Below, in pieces: positions 1 to 8,234 of a stretch of 22,741 nucleotides of DNA. Source of the stretch: JAJNBA01 sp035696925 (lineage in GTDB: Bacteria; Actinomycetota; UBA4738; HRBIN12); the NCBI GenBank assembly GCA_035696925.1, contig DASSDW010000142.1:1-22741 (forward strand), given 5' to 3'. The position numbers and the translations under genes were made by a program. The notes below the pieces were generated by a model. That model was given only the letters and a program-made list of their open reading frames with translations. It did no database searches and was not told the DNA's origin. Within the stretch, counting starts at the first letter, position 1, and each line of letters begins with the position of its first letter.

Positions 1-167
1 ACCCCACCGCCCACACCGTGAGCGCGAGCGACGGCTCGTTCGACTCGGGCACCCTCGGGTCGGACGCGCGATTCGAGACCGCGTTCGAGCGACCCGGGAC
101 GTTCGCCTACCTCTGCCAGATCCATCCGACGATGCGCGGCACCGTCCGCGTGGAGGAACCGGGGTGA
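1..167 (+). CDS. cupredoxin (plastocyanin-like), 5' end outside window
   Basis: This is the C-terminal part of a type-1 copper protein, read in the frame that ends at TGA 165-167. The visible 54 residues hold the full ligand set of a plastocyanin-like domain: a His in AHTV near the left edge, then Cys-x-x-His in the CQIHP segment, then Met four residues after that His (PTMRG). Such proteins carry electrons, or bind copper, outside the membrane. The next gene starts 78 nt downstream, is also a cupredoxin and has its own ribosome binding site, so the two probably share a transcript that ends at the hairpin 625-660. The N-terminus, and therefore any signal peptide or extra domain, is not visible. 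Confidence 0.85.
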   Translation, partial: PTAHTVSASDGSFDSGTLGSDARFETAFERPGTFAYLCQIHPTMRGTVRVEEPG

Positions 168-245
168 GTCGTGTCGAAGCGGCTCCGATCAGGGCAGTTG
201 GATGGCCACAGGCCAGATCGATCCTCATACGGAAAGGAGACAGCG

Positions 246-605
246 ATGAAGACCATGAAACTGTTCACGTCGATCGCGTCGGCCGGCTTGATCCTCCTGG
301 CGGCGTGCGGGGGCGGCGGTGAGGACGGAGGCTCCGCCGATGGTGGTGCGGCATCGTCCACGGTCACGCTCCGCGACAACGCGTTCGCGCCGGCCGATCC
401 GGTGATCGGGGCCGGCGACGTCGAGCTGGTGAACGAAGGGGAGTCACCCCACACGTTCACGATCGAGGGCGAGGACGTCGACGTGGAGGTCGACGCCGGG
501 CAAACGACGACCGTGAACGTGGACCTCCCAGCGGGGACGTACACCCTCTTCTGCAGCTTCCATCGAGGACAAGGGATGGAGGGCACCCTCACCGTCGAAG
601 CGTGA
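246..605 (+). CDS. cupredoxin-domain lipoprotein
   Basis: Predicted 119-aa exported lipoprotein with one plastocyanin-like copper domain. I chose ATG 246 because AAGGAG (234-239) lies 6 nt upstream; an in-frame start at 171 would put an unlikely charged stretch ahead of the signal peptide. Residues 1-20 are a signal sequence ending in a lipobox (LLAAC, Cys21), followed by a Gly/Asp/Ser-rich tether. The copper site is visible: the His of SPHTF, then the CSFHRGQGM segment with Cys, His and Met. Family knowledge says such proteins shuttle electrons at the outer face of the membrane. It lies in tandem with the cupredoxin ending at 167, and the ligand spacing is similar, so the pair may be an old duplication. 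The partner oxidase or reductase is not in the window. Confidence 0.88.
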   Translation: MKTMKLFTSIASAGLILLAACGGGGEDGGSADGGAASSTVTLRDNAFAPADPVIGAGDVELVNEGESPHTFTIEGEDVDVEVDAGQTTTVNVDLPAGTYTLFCSFHRGQGMEGTLTVEA

Positions 606-624
606 GCGGGAGCCTCCTCGAGGG

Positions 625-660
625 CCGACCTGCGCCCGTATGCTCGCGGGCGCGGGTCGG
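625..660 (+). terminator. hairpin terminator after the cupredoxins
   Basis: A 14-bp stem (625-638 with 647-660, one G-T wobble) and an 8-nt loop start 20 nt after the stop of the lipoprotein gene. There is no T-run, as is common in GC-rich actinobacteria. The ATG at 640 lies inside the loop, which argues against it being the start of the next gene. Confidence 0.6.
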
Positions 661-681
661 TCGGATCGAGGAGGGTATCGG

Positions 682-1887
682 GTGGGCAGAACCGTGTTCC
701 ACGGGGGACGGGTGTTCGACGGCACGGGGGGCGCGCTCGCCGATGCCGACGTCCTGATCGAGGGCGGACGGATCGTCGACGTGGGGCCCGGTCTCGACGG
801 CGACGAGGGGATCGACTGCTCGGGCAAGGCGATCCTGCCCGGCCTGTTCGACACCCACGTGCACCTGGTCTCGCGCTACGAGGACTTCGACGAGGTCCGC
901 GTGCTGCACGAGCCGTTCAGCGCGCCCTTCTACCGTGTCGCGGAGAACATGCGCCGCACCCTCGCGTGCGGGATCACGACGGTGCGTGACGCTGCCGGAG
1001 CGGATGCCGGGATGCGGCTCGCCGTGGAGGAAGGCTCGCTCGTCGGTCCGCGGATGCAGATCAGCGTCTCGATGCTCTCGATGACCGGAGGGCACAACGA
1101 CCCCTGGCTCCCGAGCGGCGCGACCGGCCCCTGGGGGCAGCCGTATCCGGGGATGCCGAGCGGTGTCTGCGACGGCATCGACGGCGTGGCCGCGAAGGTG
1201 CGGGAGGTGATCCGTGCCGGCGCCGACGTGATCAAGATCGCGTCGTCCGGAGGCTTCCTCTCACCCACCGACGATCCATCGCAGCCGAACTTCTCGGAGG
1301 CCGAGGTCGAGACGATCGTGCGGACCGCGGCGGATCTCGGACGATGGGTGATGTCGCATGCGCACGGAGCCGAGGGGATCAAGCGCGCCGTCCGCGCCGG
1401 CGTGCGCTCGATCGATCACGGCACGTACCTCGACGACGAGGGGATCGAGCTGATGCTCGAGCGCGGAACGTGGCTGGTCCCCACGCTGACCGCGGGGGAC
1501 ACGACCGACGAGATCGCGGCGAATCCTCAGGTGGCCGAGGCGGTCCGGGAGAAGCTCCGCGAGCTCGGGAGACCGGAGCTGGACGCGTTCCGGCGGGCCG
1601 CCGATGCGGGCGTGAGGGTGGCGATGGGCACCGACTGTCCGGTCGCCCCGCACGGGACGAACCTTCGCGAGCTGGAGCTGATGGCTGCCAACGGTTTCAC
1701 GCCCGAGCAGGCGCTCGTCGCCTCGACGTCGAGCGCCGCGGAGCTGATGGGCCTGGAGGAGTCCCTCGGGACCCTCGAGCCCGAAAAGATCGCCGATGTG
1801 GTGATCGTCGACGGCGACCCGTTCGAGTTCGCGACGCTCGCGGATCGCATCGAGGAGGTCTGGAAGGCGGGACTGCGTCTCGTGTGA
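682..1887 (+). CDS. imidazolonepropionase-like amidohydrolase
   Basis: Metal-dependent hydrolase of the amidohydrolase superfamily, 401 aa from GTG 682. This start has GAGGAGGG at 668-675, 6 nt upstream; an in-frame ATG at 640 lacks a ribosome site and sits in a hairpin loop. The fold is readable in order: an N-terminal beta-sandwich strand pair (FHGGRVFDGTG), the HxH metal motif (His59, His61 in DTHVHL), a Lys in VIKIASSGG (Lys185, the usual carboxylated lysine), His226/His228 in MSHAH, His246 in DHGTYL, Asp318 in MGTDCP, and the closing strand after EKIADVVIVDGDP. The family hydrolyses cyclic amides, dipeptides or related C-N bonds; substrate cannot be read from sequence. There is no signal peptide, so it is probably cytoplasmic. 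Its neighbours give no pathway clue. Confidence 0.88.
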   Translation: MGRTVFHGGRVFDGTGGALADADVLIEGGRIVDVGPGLDGDEGIDCSGKAILPGLFDTHVHLVSRYEDFDEVRVLHEPFSAPFYRVAENMRRTLACGITTVRDAAGADAGMRLAVEEGSLVGPRMQISVSMLSMTGGHNDPWLPSGATGPWGQPYPGMPSGVCDGIDGVAAKVREVIRAGADVIKIASSGGFLSPTDDPSQPNFSEAEVETIVRTAADLGRWVMSHAHGAEGIKRAVRAGVRSIDHGTYLDDEGIELMLERGTWLVPTLTAGDTTDEIAANPQVAEAVREKLRELGRPELDAFRRAADAGVRVAMGTDCPVAPHGTNLRELELMAANGFTPEQALVASTSSAAELMGLEESLGTLEPEKIADVVIVDGDPFEFATLADRIEEVWKAGLRLV

Positions 1888-1905
1888 TCGGCCGCACCTG
1901 TTGCC

Positions 1906-1934
1906 TTGACGGGCGAGGTGACACTTCGAAGGAT
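1906..1934 (+). promoter_or_regulatory. promoter of the CHRD gene
   Basis: TTGACG (1906-1911) and AAGGAT (1929-1934) are separated by 17 nt and lie 40 nt upstream of the ATG at 1975. This resembles a housekeeping-sigma promoter with an imperfect -10 box. It would let the CHRD gene be transcribed separately from the amidohydrolase that ends at 1887. Confidence 0.45.
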
Positions 1935-1974
1935 GGAGGGGGTCGAGTCCCCGAGAGGGGAGGAAGGAGGCGTC

Positions 1975-2445
1975 ATGCGTTCCAGGTCTATCCGCCTCGT
2001 CGTGGTCGCGCTCGCCGGAGCGGCGGTGCTCGCGACGGGGCTCCTGGCCCACGCGAGCTCGCCGGCCGACGCCGGCGGGCCGGCCGTCCGGCTCGCGCGG
2101 TTGACCGGAGCCAAGGAGGTGCCCGGGCCGGGCGCGGAAGGCGGGACGGGCGTGGCCACGGTGATCGTGCATCCGAGCCAGGGCAGGCTGTGCTTCTCGA
2201 TCGCGGTGGAGGGGATCGAGTTGCCTGCGGCCGCGGCCCACGTGCACGTGGGAGGTCCCGATGTCGCCGGACCCGTCGTGGTGGGACTGACCCCACCGGA
2301 CGCAGCGGGCAGCTCGGCAGGCTGCGTCACCGCCGATCCGGCGCTTCTGAGGGCGATCAAGCGGACCCCGTGGGCGTACTACGTGAACGTCCACACCGCC
2401 TCGTTCCCGGATGGCGCCGTCAGAGGTCAGCTCCGCAGGCCCTGA
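1975..2445 (+). CDS. secreted CHRD-domain protein
   Basis: A 156-aa exported protein made of a signal peptide and one CHRD (chordin-type) domain. ATG 1975 follows a strong GGAAGGAGG site at 1962-1970; the reading frame stays open upstream to 1906 but that part looks non-coding. Residues 1-28 form a hydrophobic signal segment ending near AHA. The domain runs from about residue 38 to 155, with the family's AKEVPGPG start, the HVHVG strand (His89, His91) and the YYVNVHT plus FPDGAVRGQL end. Cys73 and Cys117 could form a disulfide. CHRD proteins are widespread outside animals but their bacterial function is not established. It stands alone between the promoter at 1906-1934 and the hairpin at 2452-2486. 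Confidence 0.85.
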   Translation: MRSRSIRLVVVALAGAAVLATGLLAHASSPADAGGPAVRLARLTGAKEVPGPGAEGGTGVATVIVHPSQGRLCFSIAVEGIELPAAAAHVHVGGPDVAGPVVVGLTPPDAAGSSAGCVTADPALLRAIKRTPWAYYVNVHTASFPDGAVRGQLRRP

Positions 2446-2451
2446 GTGGTG

Positions 2452-2486
2452 ACGGAGAGCCGGCCGCGGAGCGGCCGGCTCTCCGT
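2452..2486. terminator. bidirectional terminator between convergent genes
   Basis: A perfect 15-bp inverted repeat (2452-2466 with 2472-2486) with a 5-nt loop lies between the CHRD gene, which ends at 2445, and the leftward gene, which ends at 2500. It can fold in either transcript. No T-run follows on either side. Confidence 0.8.
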
Positions 2487-2499
2487 CGCTCCGGGGGGA

Positions 2500-3921
2500 T
2501 CAGGAGAGGGTTATCGAGACGTCGTCGGCGTAGAAGCAGGTCCCCGGTGGCGCCTGCGCCTTCGGGATGAACACCTGCAGGTCGAGGGTCGATCCCGGCG
2601 AGGCCGTGGTCTCCGTGACGGCGATCAGGTTCCACGTGGTCTCGAGCGCGGCGCTGAAGATGCGGGATCGCACCTGCGTTCCCCCGTTCATCTCCTTCAG
2701 CGTGATCTTGATCGTCGCGCCCGCCACATCGCCCCGCACCCAGAGGCCGGCCGTGTAGGTGCCCGGCTGGGTCGTCGCCACCCAGTTCGGCGTGTCGTTC
2801 AGTACGCACTTGCGTGTCCCGGTGCTTCCGTTCACGACGTGTGCCGATGAGCTTCCCGTGTGACCCGATGCGGCGCGGGTCAGCGTGACGCCCGTCCCCG
2901 AGCCGTCCGTGCTCCAGCCGGCGAGGTCCGTCTCGAAGCCGGGGTTCCCGACGAGGTTCCCCGTCGGCGGCGGCGGGCCGCCCCCGTCGAGCACCTTGAA
3001 GACGTAGACCGCGTGCCGGAGCGGGTCGCCGCTGGACCTCGTGTCGCCCCCGTCGAGGACGTAGTAGCGGTCATCGGAGGCGGAGGACCCGAGGATCACG
3101 CTGACGCCGCGACTGTCACGCACGCCGGCGGGAGCGAGATCGAACGACCAGCCCGGAACGATCGTCCGGCTGGCCCAGTCGACCCGGATCAACCGCTCGG
3201 CGCTCGTGACCACGAACAGGTCACCGTCTCGAGTCGAGAAGTCGAGTCCGAGGATCCCGGAGAGGCCGGTGACCCGGAAGGTCGGTCCGAGGGTGTTCGT
3301 CGCGTAGTCGTAGGTCCGCAGGATGCTGCCCTGACCGACGTAGATCTCGTGATCTCCCGGATTCCATGCCGATGCCGTGTGGTTGCTCCCGGAGGCCAGC
3401 GGCTGGTACGACTCCACTTGGAGATCCCCGCTCCCGTCCCGGGTCAGTCGGAACGCGGTCGGGAGGTTCGACGACGTGCAGCACGGCCCGGAGAAGATGA
3501 AGAGCTCGTCGGCGACCGCGTCGTACGCCGCGCTCTCGAGGTCACCGGACCGGTTCGGCCCCGCGACAGTCCCACCCCCGAACCGTGGCGCCGCCTCGAA
3601 GTCCGCCCGGCCGATCGTCCGCTTCAGGGCGCCCGTGGAAGGATCCACCTCGTGGATCGCCCGCCCGTTGTCGTCGACGAGCCACAGGGAGTGGTCGCGG
3701 ACGATGTCGGCGGTGCCCTCGCCGTCCTTGATCGAGACGGACGACCCCACGAACGGCGAGGTGCGGATCGTCCGCTCCAGCTGCAGCGACGGGCTCGCCA
3801 GAGCGGTCCCCGCCGACGCGAGGGTGCCCACGATCGCCACCGTCACCGAGATCGCGAGGTGCCTCCCTCCGGGACGGCGAGAACGGCGCGAAGGACCGTT
3901 GAGTCGAGCGGTTGCGCTCAC
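2500..3921 (-). CDS. secreted propeller-like protein with C-terminal CBM-like domain
   Basis: Predicted 473-aa exported protein with two parts. Residues 1-42 are an Arg-rich leader followed by a hydrophobic segment ending in ALA, a signal peptide of Sec type; the clustered arginines make Tat possible but no clear twin-Arg motif is present. Residues about 45-312 contain repeated short motifs such as LWLVDDNGRAIHEVD, DELFIFSG and GDLFVVTS, typical of beta-propeller blades. After a GGGPPPP linker, residues 322-473 begin NLVGNPGFETDLAGW and end FYADDVSITLS, the hallmark of a CBM4/9-like jelly-roll that binds carbohydrate. A vicinal Cys pair (147-148) is unusual. The GTG start at 3921 has no ribosome site but lies 6 nt from a TAGGTT box, so the mRNA is probably leaderless. 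Substrate and partner are unknown. Confidence 0.75.
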   Translation of the reverse strand: MSATARLNGPSRRSRRPGGRHLAISVTVAIVGTLASAGTALASPSLQLERTIRTSPFVGSSVSIKDGEGTADIVRDHSLWLVDDNGRAIHEVDPSTGALKRTIGRADFEAAPRFGGGTVAGPNRSGDLESAAYDAVADELFIFSGPCCTSSNLPTAFRLTRDGSGDLQVESYQPLASGSNHTASAWNPGDHEIYVGQGSILRTYDYATNTLGPTFRVTGLSGILGLDFSTRDGDLFVVTSAERLIRVDWASRTIVPGWSFDLAPAGVRDSRGVSVILGSSASDDRYYVLDGGDTRSSGDPLRHAVYVFKVLDGGGPPPPTGNLVGNPGFETDLAGWSTDGSGTGVTLTRAASGHTGSSSAHVVNGSTGTRKCVLNDTPNWVATTQPGTYTAGLWVRGDVAGATIKITLKEMNGGTQVRSRIFSAALETTWNLIAVTETTASPGSTLDLQVFIPKAQAPPGTCFYADDVSITLS

Positions 3922-3927
3922 GGGGCC

Positions 3928-3933
3928 AACCTA
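3928..3933 (-). promoter_or_regulatory. leaderless-type -10 box (TAGGTT)
   Basis: On the minus strand TAGGTT is followed by exactly 6 nt and then the GTG of the propeller/CBM gene. No Shine-Dalgarno sequence fits in between. The same spacing occurs at five other places in this window. Confidence 0.55.
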
Positions 3934-4045
3934 CGAGACGTTCCGCGGCGGCGAATCATCCATCTGACGCACCGCGTCTACGGAGTCGGGGGCATCCGGC
4001 GAACCGCCTGCGAGCGCGCCTCGAGACGCCGGAGGGCCGGCTCCG

Positions 4046-4051
4046 TACCCT
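4046..4051 (+). promoter_or_regulatory. leaderless-type -10 box (TACCCT)
   Basis: TACCCT, 6 nt, then the ATG at 4058. No ribosome binding site precedes this ATG. It is divergent from the box at 3928-3933, so the 136-nt gap serves two opposed leaderless genes. Confidence 0.6.
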
Positions 4052-4057
4052 GGCGTC

Positions 4058-4900
4058 ATGCGTCGGGGTGATCTGGGTGGGGTGCGGTGGATCCACGGCG
4101 CCCCCGATTGCGACGACGCCGTCGACCCGCCGCTTCAGGTCGTGGCGGTCGACGACGACACGTTCGTCATCCGGCAGAGCAAGTGCGTGCACTTCGAGGC
4201 GCCCTTCCTCTGTCTCCTGATCGGCACCGAGCGGGCGCTCCTCCACGACACGGGGGCGACGGAGGATGCCGAGCTGTTCCCGCTCCGGCGGACCGTCGGC
4301 GATCTCATCGGTGCGAGGGAGCTCGAGCTCACCGTCACCCACTCGCACGGCCACGGCGACCATCGCGCGGGAGATGCGCAGTTCACCGACCTTCCCTCCG
4401 GATCGATCGCCCCGATCGGGGCGGACGGCGTCGCTGGGTTCTTCGGGATCGAGGGCTGGCCGGAGGGTGCGGCGGTCCTCGATCTGGGTGACCGGGCCGT
4501 GGACGTCATCCCGGCCCCGGGTCACCTCGACGATCACGTCGTCCTGTTCGATCGGACGCGTGGGCTGCTCCTGAGCGGCGACACGCTGCTCCCGGGGACG
4601 CTCACCGTCCGGGACTGGAACGCCTACCGCGAGAGCATCCGCCGTCTCGCGCGCTTCGCGCGCGAGACGGCGTCGCGGGGCCATCCGGTCCGGCAGATCG
4701 TGGGCGGGCACATCGAGATGAGCGCGACGGGCGAGCTGTACGAGCTGGGGACGACGTACCAGCCCGACGAGGCACCCCTGCCCCTGTCCGTCGAAGACCT
4801 CTTCTCGCTCGAGGCAGCCCTCGAGGACGCCGGCCAGGCGCCGCTGCGGATGGCGGGCGACCGCTTCGTGGTGGAGCCGGTCGTCGACGCCGAGGAGTGA
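4058..4900 (+). CDS. metallo-beta-lactamase-fold hydrolase
   Basis: A 280-aa protein of the metallo-beta-lactamase superfamily. The dinuclear zinc site is complete: HSHGHGDH (His97, His99, Asp101, His102), His156 in APGHLDDH, Asp175 in LSGDTLLPG and His218 in VGGHIEM. The length and the C-terminal extension with a helical SVEDLFSLEAAL segment fit the glyoxalase-II-like hydrolases rather than true beta-lactamases. No signal peptide is visible, so it is probably cytoplasmic. The substrate is not deducible; thioesters and lactones are typical for the group. The ATG lies 6 nt after TACCCT, so the transcript is probably leaderless. It converges with the hybrid kinase gene that ends at 4943. Confidence 0.85.
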   Translation: MRRGDLGGVRWIHGAPDCDDAVDPPLQVVAVDDDTFVIRQSKCVHFEAPFLCLLIGTERALLHDTGATEDAELFPLRRTVGDLIGARELELTVTHSHGHGDHRAGDAQFTDLPSGSIAPIGADGVAGFFGIEGWPEGAAVLDLGDRAVDVIPAPGHLDDHVVLFDRTRGLLLSGDTLLPGTLTVRDWNAYRESIRRLARFARETASRGHPVRQIVGGHIEMSATGELYELGTTYQPDEAPLPLSVEDLFSLEAALEDAGQAPLRMAGDRFVVEPVVDAEE

Positions 4901-4927
4901 CCTCCCGGGAGTCGCGGACGCGCAGGG

Positions 4928-4962
4928 TGATCCGCCGACCGGTCAGGAGCCCGGGTGGATCA
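4928..4962. terminator. possible terminator hairpin between convergent genes
   Basis: TGATCCGCC (4928-4936) pairs with GGTGGATCA (4954-4962) with one wobble. The hairpin overlaps the last codons of the leftward kinase gene and lies 27 nt beyond the stop of the metallo-hydrolase. The loop is long (17 nt) and there is no T-run, so this is tentative. Confidence 0.35.
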
Positions 4963-7582
4963 GTGACCGTGTCTCTCCGTTCGAGGATCCGTTCCCGGCG
5001 CCTTCGCTGACGGCTGCGCCACAGAACTCGTCGACGATCCCGAGCAGGCGCTCGACGTCGAACGGCTTCGGGACGAAGTCACGAGCTCCGGCCTCGATCA
5101 GCCTCGCGTGCTGTCCCGCGGTCACGTCGGCCGAGATCACCACGACCGGGAGGTCCGCGGTCCTCGGATCTGCCTTCAGTCGCCCGAGGAGCTCCTGGCC
5201 ACCCATGTCCGGCAGGTTGAGGTCCAAGAAGATCAGGTCCGGCTGGTGGTCACGCGCGAGCGTGACACCCAGGCTTCCCTGCATCGCCGAGATGAGCTGG
5301 ACTCCCGGCCGCCGCTCCAGGATCCGCTCCATCAGCTTGACGTTCGCAACGTTGTCCTCGACGTAGAGGATCGTCCGGGTCCGAGGAGCGACCGAGGCCA
5401 CCAGGTGATGGTCGTCCGACCCGATGCTCTCCGCGACCGCGGTGTCATCGGCGGAGGCGAGCTCCAGGCTGAACCTGCTCCCGCGACCGAGCTCGCTCGA
5501 GACCTCGATCGTGCCACCCATCGCCTCCACGAGCGGCTTCGAGAGGGCGAGACCGAGCCCGGTTCCCTGGATCCCCGTGCCCTCGATCCCCAGGCGCTCG
5601 AACGGAGAGAAGAGGCGATCGAGGCGCTCCGGCGGCATCCCTCGACCGGTGTCCGCGACGTCGATCCTGATCCGGCGCCCCTCGGCCGGGCGCTCGATCG
5701 AGACCGTGACGCTGCCGTGCTCCCGGTTGTACTTGATGCCGTTGGAGAGCAGGTTCAGGAGCACCTGTTTGAGTCGCTGGCGATCGGCGATCACGTACGA
5801 CGAACCGATCTCGGCCGCGGGACCGCCCATCGCCACGTGGACGCCTTCCTGGGCTGCCTGCGGCCCGAGGAGGGAGATGCACTCGTCGATCACGAGGACC
5901 GCATCCACCGGCTCGAGGGACAGGCGAAGCTTCCCCGCTTCGATCCGTGCGATGTCGAGCACCTCATCGATCAGTTCGACGAGGTGCGTGCCCGCCTTCA
6001 GGATCTCGCGCGTCGCGTCCTCCTGCTTCGGCGCCATCGGCTCCATCTGCATCAGCTGGGCGAAGCCCAGGACGGAGTTCAGGGGCGTCCGCAGCTCGTG
6101 GCTCATCCGCGAGAGGAACTCGCTCTTGGCGTGGTTCGCTCGATCGGCCTCCTCGTGCGCGGCTGCGCGCTCCTCGTCCAGTCGGCGACGCTCGCTCACG
6201 TCTCGTGCGACCACGGACACGCCGGAGATCGTGCCGTCGGCTTCCTTGACCGGAGAGATCGTGAGTGAGACGTGGATCGACTTGCCCTCTTTCGTCCGTC
6301 GCTCCGTCTCGTAGTGATCGGTGCTTTCGCCGCGAAGGATCCTCTCCATGATCTCCACGTCGTCGTACCCATGTGGGTCGAGCATCGACATGGATCTGCC
6401 GACCGCCTCACCCGCCTCGTACCCGTAGATCTTCTCTGCCCCGCGGTTCCAGCTCGTGATGGTGCCATCCAGGGTCCGGGAGATGATCGCGTCGTCCGAC
6501 GACTGGACGATCGCGGCGAGCGTCCGCTGGGAATCGAGGAGCTCGTTCCGCGCGAACGCGAGGTCGGCCAGGGCCGCGAGCTCCTGCAGCTCGGACAGCT
6601 CCTCGTCTCCGAAGAACGGAGTCAGCGGGCTCGAGTGCACGACGAGCTGACCCTTCCGCATCGGGACCCGAACGATCGGACGCTCGGGTCCGTCCGGCGA
6701 CGTCCGGTCAGCCGCGGGATCGGTGCCCGGCGCGGAGTCTCCGTTCACATCCACGCTCGCGACGATCTCCCCGTCCTCGTTCTCGAGCCTGGCGACCTCG
6801 GCGCCGAGGAGGATCCGAGCATGGGGAAGGAGGATGCGGGCGACCTCCTGCGTCGTGACCGCCTCCATCAATGAATGCCCGGCCTCGCGCAGCTCGGCTT
6901 CCTCGCGCCTGCGCCACAGGATCCGGAGCGCCCGCGGGGGAGCGAAGCCGATCAGCATCAGCGGAGCCGCGCCGAGGACGAGCAGTCCGAAGAAGACGTC
7001 GGCGATCCCCTCCCCTCCGGAGAACTGGCCCGCGACCACCAGCGCGAGGGCGAGTCCGGTGGCCCCGAGGGCCATCGTCCGCATCCTCCGGCGAGCCACG
7101 GTCGGTTGTCCCTTCCCGGCCCTCCAGAGGCGGATCGCCACCACGGCGGAGAGGAAGACCCATTGGGTGAGGAGCGCGATGATGAAGATGCCGACCCAGC
7201 CCGGCTGCGGGGCGTTCTCATCGGGGAACGAAGGGAGCAGGAACACGATGACCGCGATGGATGCGGTGAGGACCGTCCCCATCACGTTCACCCACGGGAT
7301 CGGTGGGAGCAACGTGGTCGTGAACCGGTAGAGGAAGTAGGGGAACAGGACCAGGACGGCGATCAGCCCGCGGCCGACCCACTCCATCGCGGGGTCCGAG
7401 GAGTCCTCGGGCAGGATCACACCCGCGAGCACGACGGCTGCGAGCACGCCGAAGGTCGCGACGAGCCAGAGGCTCGATCTCCCTGGCCGACGGCGCCACT
7501 GGACCAGCGCGACGAGGAACAAGCCTCCGTAGACGTAGGGCTGCAGCGCTTCGAGCGCGTTCGCCACACTCGACGATCCCAT
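4943..7582 (-). CDS. membrane hybrid histidine kinase (7TM-GAF-like-PAS-HisKA-HATPase-REC)
   Basis: An 879-aa hybrid sensor kinase. I chose ATG 7582 because GAGGAG (7590-7595) lies 7 nt upstream. Residues about 15-215 form some seven hydrophobic spans, a membrane sensor I cannot assign to a named family. Residues about 226-349 look like a diverged GAF domain. PAS spans about 350-466 (SSDDAIISRTLDGTITSWN through SVVARDVSERR). HisKA carries the phospho-acceptor His495 in MSHELRTPLN. HATPase follows with NLLSNGIKYN, DTGRGM and GTGLGLALS. A REC domain at about 736-854 has Asp787 in IFLDLNLP and a Lys in VPKPFD. Autophosphorylation and internal transfer to the REC are expected. No histidine phosphotransfer protein is in the window. 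It is last in the leftward run of signalling genes, 153 nt after the SnoaL-like gene, so it may be in that operon or have its own promoter. Confidence 0.9.
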   Translation of the reverse strand: MGSSSVANALEALQPYVYGGLFLVALVQWRRRPGRSSLWLVATFGVLAAVVLAGVILPEDSSDPAMEWVGRGLIAVLVLFPYFLYRFTTTLLPPIPWVNVMGTVLTASIAVIVFLLPSFPDENAPQPGWVGIFIIALLTQWVFLSAVVAIRLWRAGKGQPTVARRRMRTMALGATGLALALVVAGQFSGGEGIADVFFGLLVLGAAPLMLIGFAPPRALRILWRRREEAELREAGHSLMEAVTTQEVARILLPHARILLGAEVARLENEDGEIVASVDVNGDSAPGTDPAADRTSPDGPERPIVRVPMRKGQLVVHSSPLTPFFGDEELSELQELAALADLAFARNELLDSQRTLAAIVQSSDDAIISRTLDGTITSWNRGAEKIYGYEAGEAVGRSMSMLDPHGYDDVEIMERILRGESTDHYETERRTKEGKSIHVSLTISPVKEADGTISGVSVVARDVSERRRLDEERAAAHEEADRANHAKSEFLSRMSHELRTPLNSVLGFAQLMQMEPMAPKQEDATREILKAGTHLVELIDEVLDIARIEAGKLRLSLEPVDAVLVIDECISLLGPQAAQEGVHVAMGGPAAEIGSSYVIADRQRLKQVLLNLLSNGIKYNREHGSVTVSIERPAEGRRIRIDVADTGRGMPPERLDRLFSPFERLGIEGTGIQGTGLGLALSKPLVEAMGGTIEVSSELGRGSRFSLELASADDTAVAESIGSDDHHLVASVAPRTRTILYVEDNVANVKLMERILERRPGVQLISAMQGSLGVTLARDHQPDLIFLDLNLPDMGGQELLGRLKADPRTADLPVVVISADVTAGQHARLIEAGARDFVPKPFDVERLLGIVDEFCGAAVSEGAGNGSSNGETRSLIHPGS

Positions 7583-7735
7583 GACCGACTCCTCGCGAGG
7601 GTGGTTTCCCCTCTCCTCGGCGCTCGAGCGGTGTTCCTGTAGGCGGAGGCCACATGCAGGATCGATGGATCGAGCACGAGACACGATCACTGAGCAGCGC
7701 CCAGGGATCAGGCTGGACGCGGACCGTCGCGGAGG

Positions 7736-8176
7736 CTACGGAGAGGCAGCCCTGTCGTCCGAGAGCGCGGCGTGGACCACGTAGTCGAAGAGCCCGCGGT
7801 CTTCCGGCTCGACCGTGATCGACACGATCTTCCCGCTGGGCGCGTCGAACGTGAACCGCTGGTAGAGGACCATCCCGGCGACGTGCTGGGGGCCGCGGAC
7901 GGCGACCTGGTGGCGGATCAGCATCTGGTCGCCGTCGTGCTCGAAGGAGACCTCGTGCCGGCCCGTCTCGAGCACCCACCGCAGCTGGCTCATGATGCGT
8001 CCCACCTCATCGATACCTCGGTAGGTGCCGGCGAGGGCAGAGGCTCCCGGGAGCTCGAGGACGACGTCCCGGCTCATCGCGGTGAGGATCACGTCGTCGT
8101 CTCGGCGCCCGAAGGCTGCGAGGAGCGCCGCGAAGATGGCCTCGCGGTCACTGTCGAGCTGATCGTCCTTCACCAC
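7736..8176 (-). CDS. SnoaL-like (NTF2-fold) protein
   Basis: A 146-aa protein that resembles the SnoaL/ketosteroid-isomerase group: an N-terminal helix pair (DREAIFAALLAAFGRRD), then MSRDVVLELPG and GIDEVGRIMSQL, then curved strands ending in SITVEPEDRGLFDYVV. There is no signal peptide or membrane segment. The fold forms a cone-shaped pocket used for catalysis or ligand binding; no catalytic residues can be assigned with confidence. The start is uncertain: two consecutive GTG codons (8176 and 8173) follow GAGG too closely for a normal ribosome site. It sits 58 nt after a REC-EAL gene and before a hybrid kinase on the same strand, so a ligand-sensing role in that pathway is possible, but this is inference. 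Confidence 0.7.
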   Translation of the reverse strand: MVKDDQLDSDREAIFAALLAAFGRRDDDVILTAMSRDVVLELPGASALAGTYRGIDEVGRIMSQLRWVLETGRHEVSFEHDGDQMLIRHQVAVRGPQHVAGMVLYQRFTFDAPSGKIVSITVEPEDRGLFDYVVHAALSDDRAASP

Positions 8177-8234
8177 CCTCGTATCGACAGCATCGACGGA
8201 CCCCTGGAGGCCAACGTGCCGGTCCCGCGTCGGA

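Noticed and set aside
1344..2570. Long + strand frame overlapping the amidohydrolase and CHRD genes
   Set aside because: Arg/Gly-rich composition without motifs, the usual shadow of high-GC coding sequence in another frame.
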